Assembly (NCBI GenBank): GCA_013336035.1
Contig: JAAXUL010000188.1
Location: 1-10,851 of the forward strand
Origin: Chloroflexales bacterium
GTDB taxonomy: Bacteria; Chloroflexota; Chloroflexia; Chloroflexales; Chloroflexaceae
DNA length: 10,851 nucleotides
Reading direction: 5' to 3'
Below the pieces are notes generated by a model that was not told where the DNA came from, did no database searches, and saw only the letters and a program-made list of their open reading frames with translations. Below, piece by piece: positions 1-6,224 of the stretch. The number at the start of each line of letters is the position of its first letter. Positions within the stretch are counted from its first letter, which is position 1. The position numbers and the translations under genes are program-made.

Positions 1-2
1 CC

Positions 3-962
3 GACGGGCGCCGCGTCATCGACTACAGCGACCTGGTCAGCGTCCATATCTATAATGCCGACGACGCCGCCCGGCAGCTCGACGAGCTGCGCCGCCAGAC
101 CGGCAGGCCCATCCTGCTACAGGAGTTCGGCTGGCCGACCGGCCCGCCGTGCGCCGTGCGCGGCTACAGCGAGGTCGAGCAGGAGCAGGTCTACCGGACG
201 ACCCTCGAGGCGGCGCGGGGCCGCGTGGCAGGCGTGATGGCCTGGACCCTGCGCGACTATGACCCCGGCCCCACCTACCGCTGGGAGACCCGCGAGGAGT
301 ACTATGGCCTGGTCCGCCCGGACGGCACCCTGAAGCCCGCGGCGGCCCGCCTGCGCGACTGGCCCGGCGAGCCTCTGCCCAGCAAGACGCGCCTCGACAC
401 AGCGCTGACGGTCGAGGGCGTCTTCCCGCCGGGCGGGCTGCGGGCGCCGCTCAAGATCGACGAGACCGGGCACTATGTGAAGGGTGAGTTCCGCAACGCC
501 TACGAGACCTACAACGGGCGCTATAGCTTCGGCCCGCCGGTCAGCGAGCCGTTCGCGCGGGCCGAGGATGGGCGGGTCGTACAGTATTTTACCGGCGCCG
601 CCCTGGCCTACTACCCCGAGGTCGCCGAGGCCCCCGGCTGGGCCGAGCTGCTGCCCGGTGAGCAGCTGCAGCGCCTGATCCGGCCGCTCAATATCGGCGA
701 GCAGTACCTGGCGCAGCGCGGTGTCGCCGCCGGCCTCTATGAAGTGGACGGCGAGCTCGACCGACTCTACAGGGCTCTGGGGGGGCGGTGGCGCTTCGGT
801 GCCGCGATCTCGCCGAAGCTCGAGGAGCGGCAGGGCGACACCACGGTGCGCGTGCAGTACTTCCAGCACGGCAGCCTGCAGGCGAACTCCGCCACAGGCG
901 CCGTCGAGCCGGGGCCGCTGGGCACATGGGCCTGGGAGCGCCAGTGCGCGTCGGTGCAGTGA
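3..962 (+). CDS. Clan GH-A (cellulase/GH5-like) glycoside hydrolase, C-terminal part, with LGFP-like repeats
   Basis: The reading frame is open from the left edge, so the start and the N-terminal half of the barrel are missing. 319 residues are visible. Residues 15-45 (SVHIYN, then LLQEFGWPTGP) resemble the last strands of a clan GH-A TIM barrel, and Glu41 in QEFGWP would be the nucleophile. The acid/base Glu lies off the window. VMAWTLRDYD and the following 'EYYGLVRPDGTLKPAAARLRDW' style segment are the usual end of a cellulase-like barrel. Two related repeats follow, at about nt 480-620 (FRNAYETYNGRYSFGPPVSE, then VVQYFTGAALAYYPE) and nt 750-890 (LYRALGGRWRFGAAIS, then VQYFQHGSLQAN). These resemble LGFP-type modules often found on secreted or surface enzymes. 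The substrate cannot be read from this fragment. The glycosidase fold is fairly sure. The exact GH family is not: GH5 is the best guess, with GH39 or another clan A family possible. Confidence 0.75.
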   Translation, partial: DGRRVIDYSDLVSVHIYNADDAARQLDELRRQTGRPILLQEFGWPTGPPCAVRGYSEVEQEQVYRTTLEAARGRVAGVMAWTLRDYDPGPTYRWETREEYYGLVRPDGTLKPAAARLRDWPGEPLPSKTRLDTALTVEGVFPPGGLRAPLKIDETGHYVKGEFRNAYETYNGRYSFGPPVSEPFARAEDGRVVQYFTGAALAYYPEVAEAPGWAELLPGEQLQRLIRPLNIGEQYLAQRGVAAGLYEVDGELDRLYRALGGRWRFGAAISPKLEERQGDTTVRVQYFQHGSLQANSATGAVEPGPLGTWAWERQCASVQ

Positions 963-975
963 TTGTTGCACCGGG

Positions 976-1005
976 CGGGGAGGGCTCTGCCCCTCCCCGA
1001 AATTT
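976..1005 (+). terminator. Hairpin terminator after the glycosidase gene
   Basis: A 9-bp perfect stem (CGGGGAGGG at 976-984 with CCCTCCCCG at 991-999) closes a 6-base loop and is followed by AAATTT. It begins 13 bases after the glycosidase stop codon. The T-run is short, so it may be a weak terminator or a copy of a GC-rich intergenic repeat. It separates the glycosidase from the copper operon. Confidence 0.55.
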
Positions 1006-1051
1006 ATCCAACTATGCCCAACTGGGTTGGCGGATCACAACCCGGCACGGC

Positions 1052-1080
1052 TTGCGGCTTCTTGATGGGTTTGATATACT
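1052..1080 (+). promoter_or_regulatory. Predicted sigma70-type promoter of csoR-copZ-copA
   Basis: TTGCGG at 1052-1057 and TATACT at 1075-1080 are separated by exactly 17 bases, which predicts a transcription start near 1087. That places the start at the edge of the palindrome at 1092-1116, as expected for a repressor-controlled promoter. The -10 is one mismatch from TATAAT. The -35 matches the consensus at its first three positions only. Confidence 0.6.
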
Positions 1081-1091
1081 GTGCATGACAG

Positions 1092-1116
1092 ACCCCCTCC
1101 CCCTGGGGGTGGGGGT
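1092..1116 (+). promoter_or_regulatory. Putative CsoR operator (G-tract palindrome)
   Basis: Left arm ACCCCCTCCCCC and right arm GGGGGTGGGGGT flank a central T. The result is a 25-bp near-perfect inverted repeat with only one T-T mismatch pair besides the centre. Known CsoR operators are pseudo-palindromes of facing C and G tracts, and the Mycobacterium tuberculosis csoR site has the same style. It lies between the predicted transcription start and the csoR ribosome binding site, so bound CsoR would block transcription. GC-rich hairpins are common in this window, so it could instead be an unrelated repeat copy. Its placement favours the operator. Confidence 0.6.
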
Positions 1117-1128
1117 GGAGGCCAGGCA

Positions 1129-1407
1129 ATGAACGTAGACCACAAGCAGCAGCTGCTCAACCGGCTAAAGACGATCGAGGGCCACGTGCGCGGCGTGCAG
1201 CGCATGGTCGAGGCCGAGGCCTACTGCATCGACCTGCTCAAGCAGACGCGGGCGATCCAGCAGGCCCTGGCGAAGCTCGACGGCCTGATCCTGGAGGAGC
1301 ACCTGCGGTGCTGTGTGACCACCGCCATCCAGAGCGACAGCGTCAGTGAGCGCGAGCGGGTCGTTCGTGAGCTGATCCAGGTCTTTGACTCCAAGCAGGG
1401 AAGCTAA
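1129..1407 (+). CDS. csoR: CsoR-type copper-sensing transcriptional repressor
   Basis: This 92-residue all-helical protein belongs to the CsoR/RcnR (DUF156) family, whose members bind operator DNA in the apo form and release it on binding Cu(I). The N-terminal KQQLLNRLKTIEGHVRGVQRM is the family signature helix. The Cu(I) ligand set is present as Cys33, His58 and Cys62, with spacings of 25 and 4 that match Cys36-His61-Cys65 of M. tuberculosis CsoR. Tyr32 sits next to the first Cys as in the copper sensors. The ATG at 1129 is chosen because GGAGG at 1117-1121 lies 7 bases upstream. An in-frame GTG at 1081 would translate the operator into a Pro/Gly run and is unlikely. The gene is first in the operon with copZ and copA, so it is probably autoregulated. 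Other family members sense Ni/Co, formaldehyde or sulfide, but the ligands and neighbours argue for copper. Confidence 0.93.
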   Translation: MNVDHKQQLLNRLKTIEGHVRGVQRMVEAEAYCIDLLKQTRAIQQALAKLDGLILEEHLRCCVTTAIQSDSVSERERVVRELIQVFDSKQGS

Positions 1408-1428
1408 CATCTACAGAGGAGGAGCGCG

Positions 1429-1644
1429 ATGAAAACCGAGAAGTTCCTGGTCCCCGCCGTCTCGTGTCAGCACTGCGTGCGCGCCGTGACCAGCGAGGTC
1501 GGCAAGGTCGCCGGCGTGAGCGACGTGAAGGTCAACCTTGACAGCAAGGTCGTCACGGTCGAGGCCGGCGACACAGTCGCCCCCGAGGCCATCGTCGCCG
1601 CGATCAAAGAGGCCGGCTATGAGGACGTCTCGGCGGTCGCGTAG
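1429..1644 (+). CDS. copZ: CopZ-like copper chaperone (single HMA domain)
   Basis: A 71-residue protein that is one ferredoxin-like heavy-metal-associated (HMA) domain and nothing more, the usual CopZ size. The metal site is VSCQHC with Cys13 and Cys16, so the CxxC pair is intact. The Met and Thr of the common GMTCxxC loop are replaced by Val and Ser, a variant seen in free-standing chaperones. HCVRAVTSEVGKVAGVSDVK follows as the first helix and second strand, and IVAAIKEAGYEDV as the last helix. AGAGGAGGAG at 1415-1424 is a strong ribosome binding site just before the ATG. The gene lies 21 bases after csoR and is co-directional with copA. The inferred role is to carry cytosolic Cu(I) to the CopA HMA domains or to CsoR. 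Confidence 0.9.
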   Translation: MKTEKFLVPAVSCQHCVRAVTSEVGKVAGVSDVKVNLDSKVVTVEAGDTVAPEAIVAAIKEAGYEDVSAVA

Positions 1645-1669
1645 CAGCGCCATACGCCGCATAGCCCTG

Positions 1670-1695
1670 TAGGGACGCCTCGCGGGGCGTCCCTA
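1670..1695. repeat. Intergenic inverted-repeat hairpin between copZ and copA
   Basis: TAGGGACGCC at 1670-1679 pairs perfectly with GGCGTCCCTA at 1686-1695 across a 6-base loop (TCGCGG). It looks like a dispersed REP-type element. It sits within the operon 25 bases after the copZ stop and has no T-run, so it is more likely a repeat or mRNA-stability hairpin than a terminator. It might partially attenuate copA. Confidence 0.6.
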
Positions 1696-1721
1696 TGCGT
1701 TGCGCCATCAGAGAGGTGCCT

Positions 1722-4298
1722 ATGTCCCAGCAAGAGCTGAACCTGCCCGTCACCGGCATGACCTGCGCGTCGTGCGTGTTTCGGGTTGAGAAAGCCCTGA
1801 AGAAGCTGCCCGGGGTCGATGCGGCGAGCGTCAACCTGGCCACCGAGCAGGCCAGCGTGCGATTCGACCCGGCCCAGGTGGGCCCGCAGCAGATCCAGGC
1901 CGCCGTCGAGCAGGCCGGCTACGGCATTGTCACCGACCGCGTCGAGCTGCCGGTCACCGGCATGACCTGCGCCTCGTGCTCGGCCCGTGTCGAGCGGGCC
2001 CTCAGGAAGGTGCCCGGGGTGCTAGAGGCCGGCGTCAACCTCAGCTCAGAGCGGGCCACAGTGGTCTATTCGCCCGCCGACACGGGCTACAGCGCGCTGA
2101 AGGCCGCCATCGAGCAGGCCGGCTACGGCGTAATCGAGAGCGCGGGCGAGGCCGACGCCGAGGATGTCGAGGCCGCGGCGCGGGCCCGCGAGCTGGCGCA
2201 CAAGCGACGCCAGCTGATCGTCGGCGTGGCCCTGGGCCTGCCGCTCTTCGCCCTCTCGATGGCCCGCGACTTTGGGCTCATCCAGCCCTGGCTGATTGGC
2301 GCCGCCGCGGAGATGCTGGCCCAGAACCCCGGCGCCTCGATGGGCGAGATGATGGCCCAGATCGCCGCCCGCGACGATCTGCTCAACTGGCTCTTCCTGG
2401 CCCTGGCCACGCCCGTGCAGTTCTACAGCGGGCGGGACTACTACATCCATGCGTGGAAGGCTCTGCGGGCGCGCACGGCCAACATGGACACCCTGATCGT
2501 TATGGGCTCATCGGCGGCCTACTTCTACAGCCTGGCACTGCTGCTCTCAGGCGGAAGCGGGCACGTCTACTTCGAGACGGCGGCTCTGATCATCACCCTG
2601 ATCCTGGTCGGCAAGTACCTCGAGGCGCGGGCCAAGAGCCAGACCAGCGCCGCGATCAAGACACTGATCGGTCTCCAGCCGAAGACCGCCCGCGTCGTGC
2701 GCGGCGGGCAAGAGCACGACATCCCCGTGGCCGAGGTGCGCTCGGGCGAGATCCTGGTCGTGCGCCCCGGCGAGCGCATCCCGGTGGACGGCGTGCTCCT
2801 CAACGGCGAGTCGAGCGTAGACGAGAGCATGGTCACCGGCGAGAGCCTGCCGGTCGAGAAGCGCGCCGGCGACGGCGTGGTCGGGGCCACGGTCAACCGC
2901 AGCGGCAGCTTCCAGATGCGCGCCACCCGCGTCGGCAAAGAGACGGCCCTGGCCCAGATCATCCGCCTGGTGCAGGAGGCCCAGGGCAGCCGCGCCCCTG
3001 TGCAGCGCCTGGTCGACCGTGTGGCCGCCGTGTTCGTGCCGGCGGTGATCGTCACCGCGCTGCTCACCTTCGGGCTCTGGTTCTTTATTGGCGATGTCGG
3101 CTTCACGCGCAGCCTGCTCTTCGCCGTGGCCGTGCTGGTGATCGCCTGCCCCTGCGCCCTGGGCCTGGCCACGCCGACGGCGATCATGGTCGGCACCGGG
3201 GCCGGCGCCGCCCGCGGCATCCTGATCAAGAACGCCGAGAGCCTCGAGCGGGCCGCGCACATCCAGACCGTCATCCTCGACAAGACCGGCACGATCACCG
3301 CGGGGAAGCCCTCGGTCACTGACATTGTAAGGCTGAAGGTGGAAGCCGGAAGGCTGAAAGCCGCGCAGGCTCTGCCGTCAGGGGGCTTCGCCTCCGACGA
3401 GCAGGATGACTTCATCCTTGATCCTTCATCCTTCATCCTTCGGCTCGCCGCGTCAGCGGAGAGCCGCAGCGAGCACCCGCTTGGCGAGGCGATGGTGCGC
3501 GCCGCCCAGGAGCGGGGGCTGGCTCTGGCGCGGCCCGAGCGCTTTCAGGCGATCACGGGCGCGGGCGTCGAGGCTGTGGTCGATGGGCGGGCGGTGCTGG
3601 TGGGCACGCCGCGCCTGATGGCCGAGCGCGGCGTGGCGATCGGCGCGCTGGACGACGAGGTGACGCGCCTGCAGGGCGAGGGCAAGACGGCCATGGTTGT
3701 CGCCGCCGACGGCGAGCCGCTGGGCGTGGTCGCGGTGGCCGACACGGTGCGGCCGACCTCGGCGGCGGCGATCGCCCGTCTACGGGCCGGCGGCGTCGAG
3801 GTGGCTATGCTCACCGGCGACAACACGCGCACCGCCGAGTCGATCGCGCGGCAGGTCGGCGTCGACCGGGTGCTGGCCGAGGTGCTGCCCCAGGATAAGG
3901 CCGGCGAGGTGCGGCGGCTGCAGGGCGAGGGCCGGGTGGTCGCGATGGTGGGCGACGGGATCAACGACGCGCCGGCCCTCGCGCAGGCCGACGTGGGCAT
4001 CGCCATCGGCACGGGCACCGACGTGGCCATAGAGGCCGCCGACGTGACCCTGATGCGCGGCGACCTGGCGGGCGTCGCCCAGGCAATCAGCCTCAGCAAG
4101 GCGACCATGCGGACGATCCGCTGGAACCTGTTCTGGGCCTTTGCCTACAATGTCGTGCTGATCCCGGTAGCGGCGGGGGCGCTCTACCCCTTCACCGGCT
4201 GGCAGCTCAGCCCCATCCTGGCCGCGGGCGCCATGGCCTTCAGCTCGGTCTTCGTGGTCAGCAACTCGCTGCGGCTGCGGGGCGCGCGGCTGGATTAG
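1722..4298 (+). CDS. copA: Cu(I)-exporting P1B-1-type ATPase CopA
   Basis: An 858-residue inner-membrane pump that hydrolyses ATP to expel Cu(I). Two N-terminal HMA domains each carry GMTCASC (Cys15/Cys18 and Cys83/Cys86). The actuator TGES motif starts at Thr372. The membrane CPC copper site is Cys476-Pro-Cys478. The phosphorylated DKTGT begins at Asp520. The N-domain SEHP motif has His585, TGDN starts at Thr698 and GDGIND at Gly744. Tyr809-Asn810 and the Met838/Ser841-Ser842 region supply the subclass P1B-1 Cu(I) signature. Eight membrane segments are expected. The ATG at 1722 follows GAGAGG by 5 bases. An upstream in-frame ATG at 1695 lies in the repeat hairpin and is unlikely. Oddity: DKTGT to SEHP spans 65 residues, about 25 more than usual, because repeat-like DNA (3329-3440) is read in frame. 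The frame is intact, so activity is possible but not certain. Confidence 0.96.
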   Translation: MSQQELNLPVTGMTCASCVFRVEKALKKLPGVDAASVNLATEQASVRFDPAQVGPQQIQAAVEQAGYGIVTDRVELPVTGMTCASCSARVERALRKVPGVLEAGVNLSSERATVVYSPADTGYSALKAAIEQAGYGVIESAGEADAEDVEAAARARELAHKRRQLIVGVALGLPLFALSMARDFGLIQPWLIGAAAEMLAQNPGASMGEMMAQIAARDDLLNWLFLALATPVQFYSGRDYYIHAWKALRARTANMDTLIVMGSSAAYFYSLALLLSGGSGHVYFETAALIITLILVGKYLEARAKSQTSAAIKTLIGLQPKTARVVRGGQEHDIPVAEVRSGEILVVRPGERIPVDGVLLNGESSVDESMVTGESLPVEKRAGDGVVGATVNRSGSFQMRATRVGKETALAQIIRLVQEAQGSRAPVQRLVDRVAAVFVPAVIVTALLTFGLWFFIGDVGFTRSLLFAVAVLVIACPCALGLATPTAIMVGTGAGAARGILIKNAESLERAAHIQTVILDKTGTITAGKPSVTDIVRLKVEAGRLKAAQALPSGGFASDEQDDFILDPSSFILRLAASAESRSEHPLGEAMVRAAQERGLALARPERFQAITGAGVEAVVDGRAVLVGTPRLMAERGVAIGALDDEVTRLQGEGKTAMVVAADGEPLGVVAVADTVRPTSAAAIARLRAGGVEVAMLTGDNTRTAESIARQVGVDRVLAEVLPQDKAGEVRRLQGEGRVVAMVGDGINDAPALAQADVGIAIGTGTDVAIEAADVTLMRGDLAGVAQAISLSKATMRTIRWNLFWAFAYNVVLIPVAAGALYPFTGWQLSPILAAGAMAFSSVFVVSNSLRLRGARLD
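3329..3440. repeat. Intergenic-type repeat block embedded in frame in copA
   Basis: Three kinds of simple repeat sit side by side. AAGGCTGAA occurs twice, at 3329 and 3350. A short hairpin (GGGGG at 3381-3385, loop CTTCG, CCTCC at 3391-3395) follows. The third is a heptad run at 3411-3440 built from TTCATCC units and encoding the FILDPSSFIL stretch. Such heptad runs normally occur between genes in some Chloroflexota and cyanobacteria. The block encodes about residues 537-573 of CopA, between VTDIV and the conserved RLAASAES segment. Confidence 0.75.
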
Positions 4299-4329
4299 TG
4301 GCCGCCTGGTCTGTAGATTGCCATTACTG

Positions 4330-4380
4330 ACCTCACCCCCTGTGCCCTCTCCGCAGCGGAGAGGGCACAGGGGGTGAGGT
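4330..4380. terminator. Perfect 51-bp palindrome between convergent genes (bidirectional terminator or repeat)
   Basis: The 25-base arms at 4330-4354 and 4356-4380 are perfectly complementary around a single central A. The arms contain CACCCCCTGTGCCC and its complement. It lies 31 bases after the copA stop and 4 bases beyond the stop of the facing minus-strand gene, the position of a shared terminator. Neither side has a strong T-run. It may also be a member of a dispersed palindromic repeat family. Confidence 0.65.
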
Positions 4381-4384
4381 TCTG

Positions 4385-5647
4385 CTATTGGGCCGGGGTG
4401 GGTGCGCGGAGGACCTCGAGGCTACTGATGATCGCGCTGACGGCGTCTTTCTGGGCCTCGAACTGATCGCGTGGCAGGTAGACCGTGGTCAGGCTGAGCA
4501 TATCGCCGTGCTTACGCATCTCAGATAGCCCGCGAATAGGGGCGTTCGCGCCGTCAGGAGTCGGGAAGGTGCATGTCCAGCTGACCTGTGCTGCCTGCAG
4601 GTCAGGGGCAGGGAATGTATCATTGATCTGTAGGTTGTCAAGATTGTGGTAACCATTGCTGATATAGCCTTGCGCCAATTGCTCGAGTTTTTGCGCAGTT
4701 ATATCGCTAATATTGAGCTGGGAGGCATCAATGAGAGTAATTGAGATCTTCCAATAAATGTTAAGATTGTCTGGCGGGCTAAAATTCTGTTCCACATTAA
4801 AAGCGGGGCCACCAGTGGATTTGGTAAGCTCCTCCGGCTTCCAGCCTTCAGGCAGCTCGAAGCTGAACCAGGCATCTGTAGAGGTGTACTTGACTCTGTT
4901 GGCGAGAGGACGGCTAGGTATCAGAGGTGTCGGTGAGGATGCTACTGTCGTAGGGGTAACAGGGGTAGGGGGTAGAGATGAGATGCGGAATATAGCCAAA
5001 AGTATTAGCAGTACGAACGCGAAAGCCAGGGCTGCCCAGAGAGCAATCTGGCTCTGAGATACCGCGAGATGTGGCCGATGTTGTGCCTGTACACTTGGAA
5101 TAAGCCGGTTGAAATCGTCCCAATCAACATGCGGCCTCAACCTGTGACATTCCTCCAAAAGCTCGGCGATGCGCGCACGGCGCATCGTATAGGCGACTAG
5201 TTCCCGCGCCCTTTCCCGTTTCCCCTGGCCGGGTAAGCTCTCATAGTCGATACCAAGGTCAAAACTGATATCGTGGAGCTCGCTGTCGCTAAAATACTCG
5301 ATTAGACGCTGACGCAGGGCCGCGACATCCACCTCAATCATTTGAGATCGACGTTCCCAGGCAGTATTCTTTCTTGAAGTGTGGTGTTTTGGCCGTTCCG
5401 TGAAGGGGTGTGCGCCTGCTTGCGGATCTTGCTCGTCATCCGGATGATCCGCTACCTCTACGCCCCAGGAGCGTAGGGTGTTTTTACATTTATGAATGCC
5501 ACTGCGCGCCTCGGCGATGCCATGCATTGTCTCGGGGCTCACCGTAGCAGAACCTGAAATCGCCTGTTTCTGAAGGTTGATGGCCAGGGTCTTCCGATAC
5601 GTCTCCAGGCGATCGCGCTGGTCCTGGATCTTCTCTTGGTCGGTCAT
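4385..5647 (-). CDS. Membrane protein with EAD-like helical modules and a PsbP/Mog1-like outer domain
   Basis: 420 residues from ATG 5647, with AGAGG four bases upstream. A TTG at 5674 would add nine unlikely residues. Residues 2-71 are a helical module containing YRKTLAINLQKQA, then GIAEARSGIHKCKNTLRSWGV. Residues 103-176 match the style of effector-associated (EAD, death-like) adaptor domains: LRQRLIEYFSDSELHDISF, then DLGIDYESLPGQGKRERARE, then LLEECHRLRPHVDW. Residues 200-220 form one transmembrane helix, followed by a Pro/Thr linker (223-248). Residues 251-416 (YTSTDAWFSFELPEGWKPEE onward) resemble PsbP/Mog1-like domains. The inferred topology is helical adaptors inside and the PsbP-like domain outside, so it may be a sensor or scaffold coupled to an EAD-bearing effector elsewhere. 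No enzymatic domain is seen. Base composition is visibly less GC-rich than the flanks, suggesting transfer. EADs are known from conflict-system and signalling proteins. The function here is inferred. Confidence 0.7.
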   Translation of the reverse strand: MTDQEKIQDQRDRLETYRKTLAINLQKQAISGSATVSPETMHGIAEARSGIHKCKNTLRSWGVEVADHPDDEQDPQAGAHPFTERPKHHTSRKNTAWERRSQMIEVDVAALRQRLIEYFSDSELHDISFDLGIDYESLPGQGKRERARELVAYTMRRARIAELLEECHRLRPHVDWDDFNRLIPSVQAQHRPHLAVSQSQIALWAALAFAFVLLILLAIFRISSLPPTPVTPTTVASSPTPLIPSRPLANRVKYTSTDAWFSFELPEGWKPEELTKSTGGPAFNVEQNFSPPDNLNIYWKISITLIDASQLNISDITAQKLEQLAQGYISNGYHNLDNLQINDTFPAPDLQAAQVSWTCTFPTPDGANAPIRGLSEMRKHGDMLSLTTVYLPRDQFEAQKDAVSAIISSLEVLRAPTPAQ

Positions 5648-5721
5648 GGCGCCTCTGGCTTTAGAGTGGGGCAAAATGGCGTCCTGGGGAAGCTATTTGG
5701 GCACCTACTACCACCCTGCAT

Positions 5722-5749
5722 ACTTTACAAGATGCTCGATATTTGTCAA
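5722..5749 (-). promoter_or_regulatory. Predicted promoter of the EAD-like membrane protein gene
   Basis: On the minus strand a perfect TTGACA (5749-5744) is followed after 16 bases by TAAAGT (5727-5722). The predicted start near 5715 gives a leader of about 70 bases to the ATG at 5647. The -10 matches the consensus at four of six positions. Confidence 0.55.
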
Positions 5750-5847
5750 GGAACTGTTATGAGATGCTGGCCTAGCCTGTATAGTATGTCGGCGTCACTT
5801 GGGCCGGCGGCTCTGCGAACATAACTTATTCTTAATGATGAAAACGG

Positions 5848-5876
5848 TTGCCTTTATCGACATACTGATGTATTAT
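5848..5876 (+). promoter_or_regulatory. Predicted promoter on the plus strand of the divergent intergenic region
   Basis: TTGCCT at 5848-5853 and TATTAT at 5871-5876 are 17 bases apart in a locally AT-rich stretch. The predicted transcription start (about 5883) falls at the first base pairs of a nested stem-loop. It could drive the stalk protein gene through a leader of about 340 bases, or a separate small RNA. No better-spaced promoter was found closer to 6225. Confidence 0.4.
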
Positions 5877-5883
5877 ATGAAAA

Positions 5884-5940
5884 ACCGGGGAAGCCAGGTC
5901 AGAAAAGCCGCCTGCCGGCGGCGCATTACCAAACCCCGGT
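5884..5940 (+). other. Nested stem-loop in the long leader region (possible structured RNA)
   Basis: An outer stem ACCGGGG (5884-5890) pairs with CCCCGGT (5934-5940). It encloses an inner hairpin of GCCGCC (5907-5912) and GGCGGC (5917-5922) with a TGCC loop. A further hairpin, GGCGC-TAT-GCGCC, lies at 5991-6003. I compared it by eye with cobalamin, TPP and c-di-GMP riboswitch cores and with SRP, tmRNA and RNase P starts, and found no match. The rest of the gap between the two divergent genes (5648-6224) shows no convincing coding sequence. Confidence 0.35.
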
Positions 5941-6224
5941 CGCTGCGTCACTCCCTCGTGTAGAGACACACCGTTTCCATTGACCGACCCGGCGCTATGC
6001 GCCTCCGCGCTGATCGCCTGTACTAAGCAGCTGTCGCGACCCTTGCCCTAGAGCTACCTACGGCAAGCCCTACGGTAGTTTGATCGATATTACTACAATG
6101 CCAAGTACTATCATGATGGTCGATCGTCTTGCGGGGAAAGGCAGCATCGGTGAGCAAGCACAGGGTATCGCGGGGTGAGGCATGGAGGGCGGTACCGACA
6201 ACGAGGCGGGTACGGAGAGTAGCG

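Noticed and set aside
1081..1128. Earlier in-frame GTG start for csoR
   Set aside because: It would translate the operator palindrome into a Pro/Gly run and would begin before the predicted transcription start. GGAGG correctly serves the ATG at 1129.
1976..3322. 448-codon plus-strand frame overlapping copA
   Set aside because: Arg/Pro/Gly-rich shadow of copA in another frame. It ends within the copA repeat region and has no recognisable motif.
2567..3436. Minus-strand open frame (289 codons) across copA and the repeat block
   Set aside because: Antisense shadow with Ser/Arg/Ala/Pro bias and no domain. Its start lies in the TTCATCC repeat, which only removes stop codons by chance.
3411..3440. 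Heptad TTCATCC repeats as a CRISPR-like array
   Set aside because: The units are 7 bases, directly abutting, without spacers, and lie inside a coding sequence.
5884..5940. Known riboswitch or housekeeping RNA in the divergent spacer
   Set aside because: By eye it lacks the conserved cores of cobalamin, TPP, FMN, glycine and c-di-GMP riboswitches and of SRP, tmRNA and RNase P RNAs, so it is reported only as an unassigned structure.
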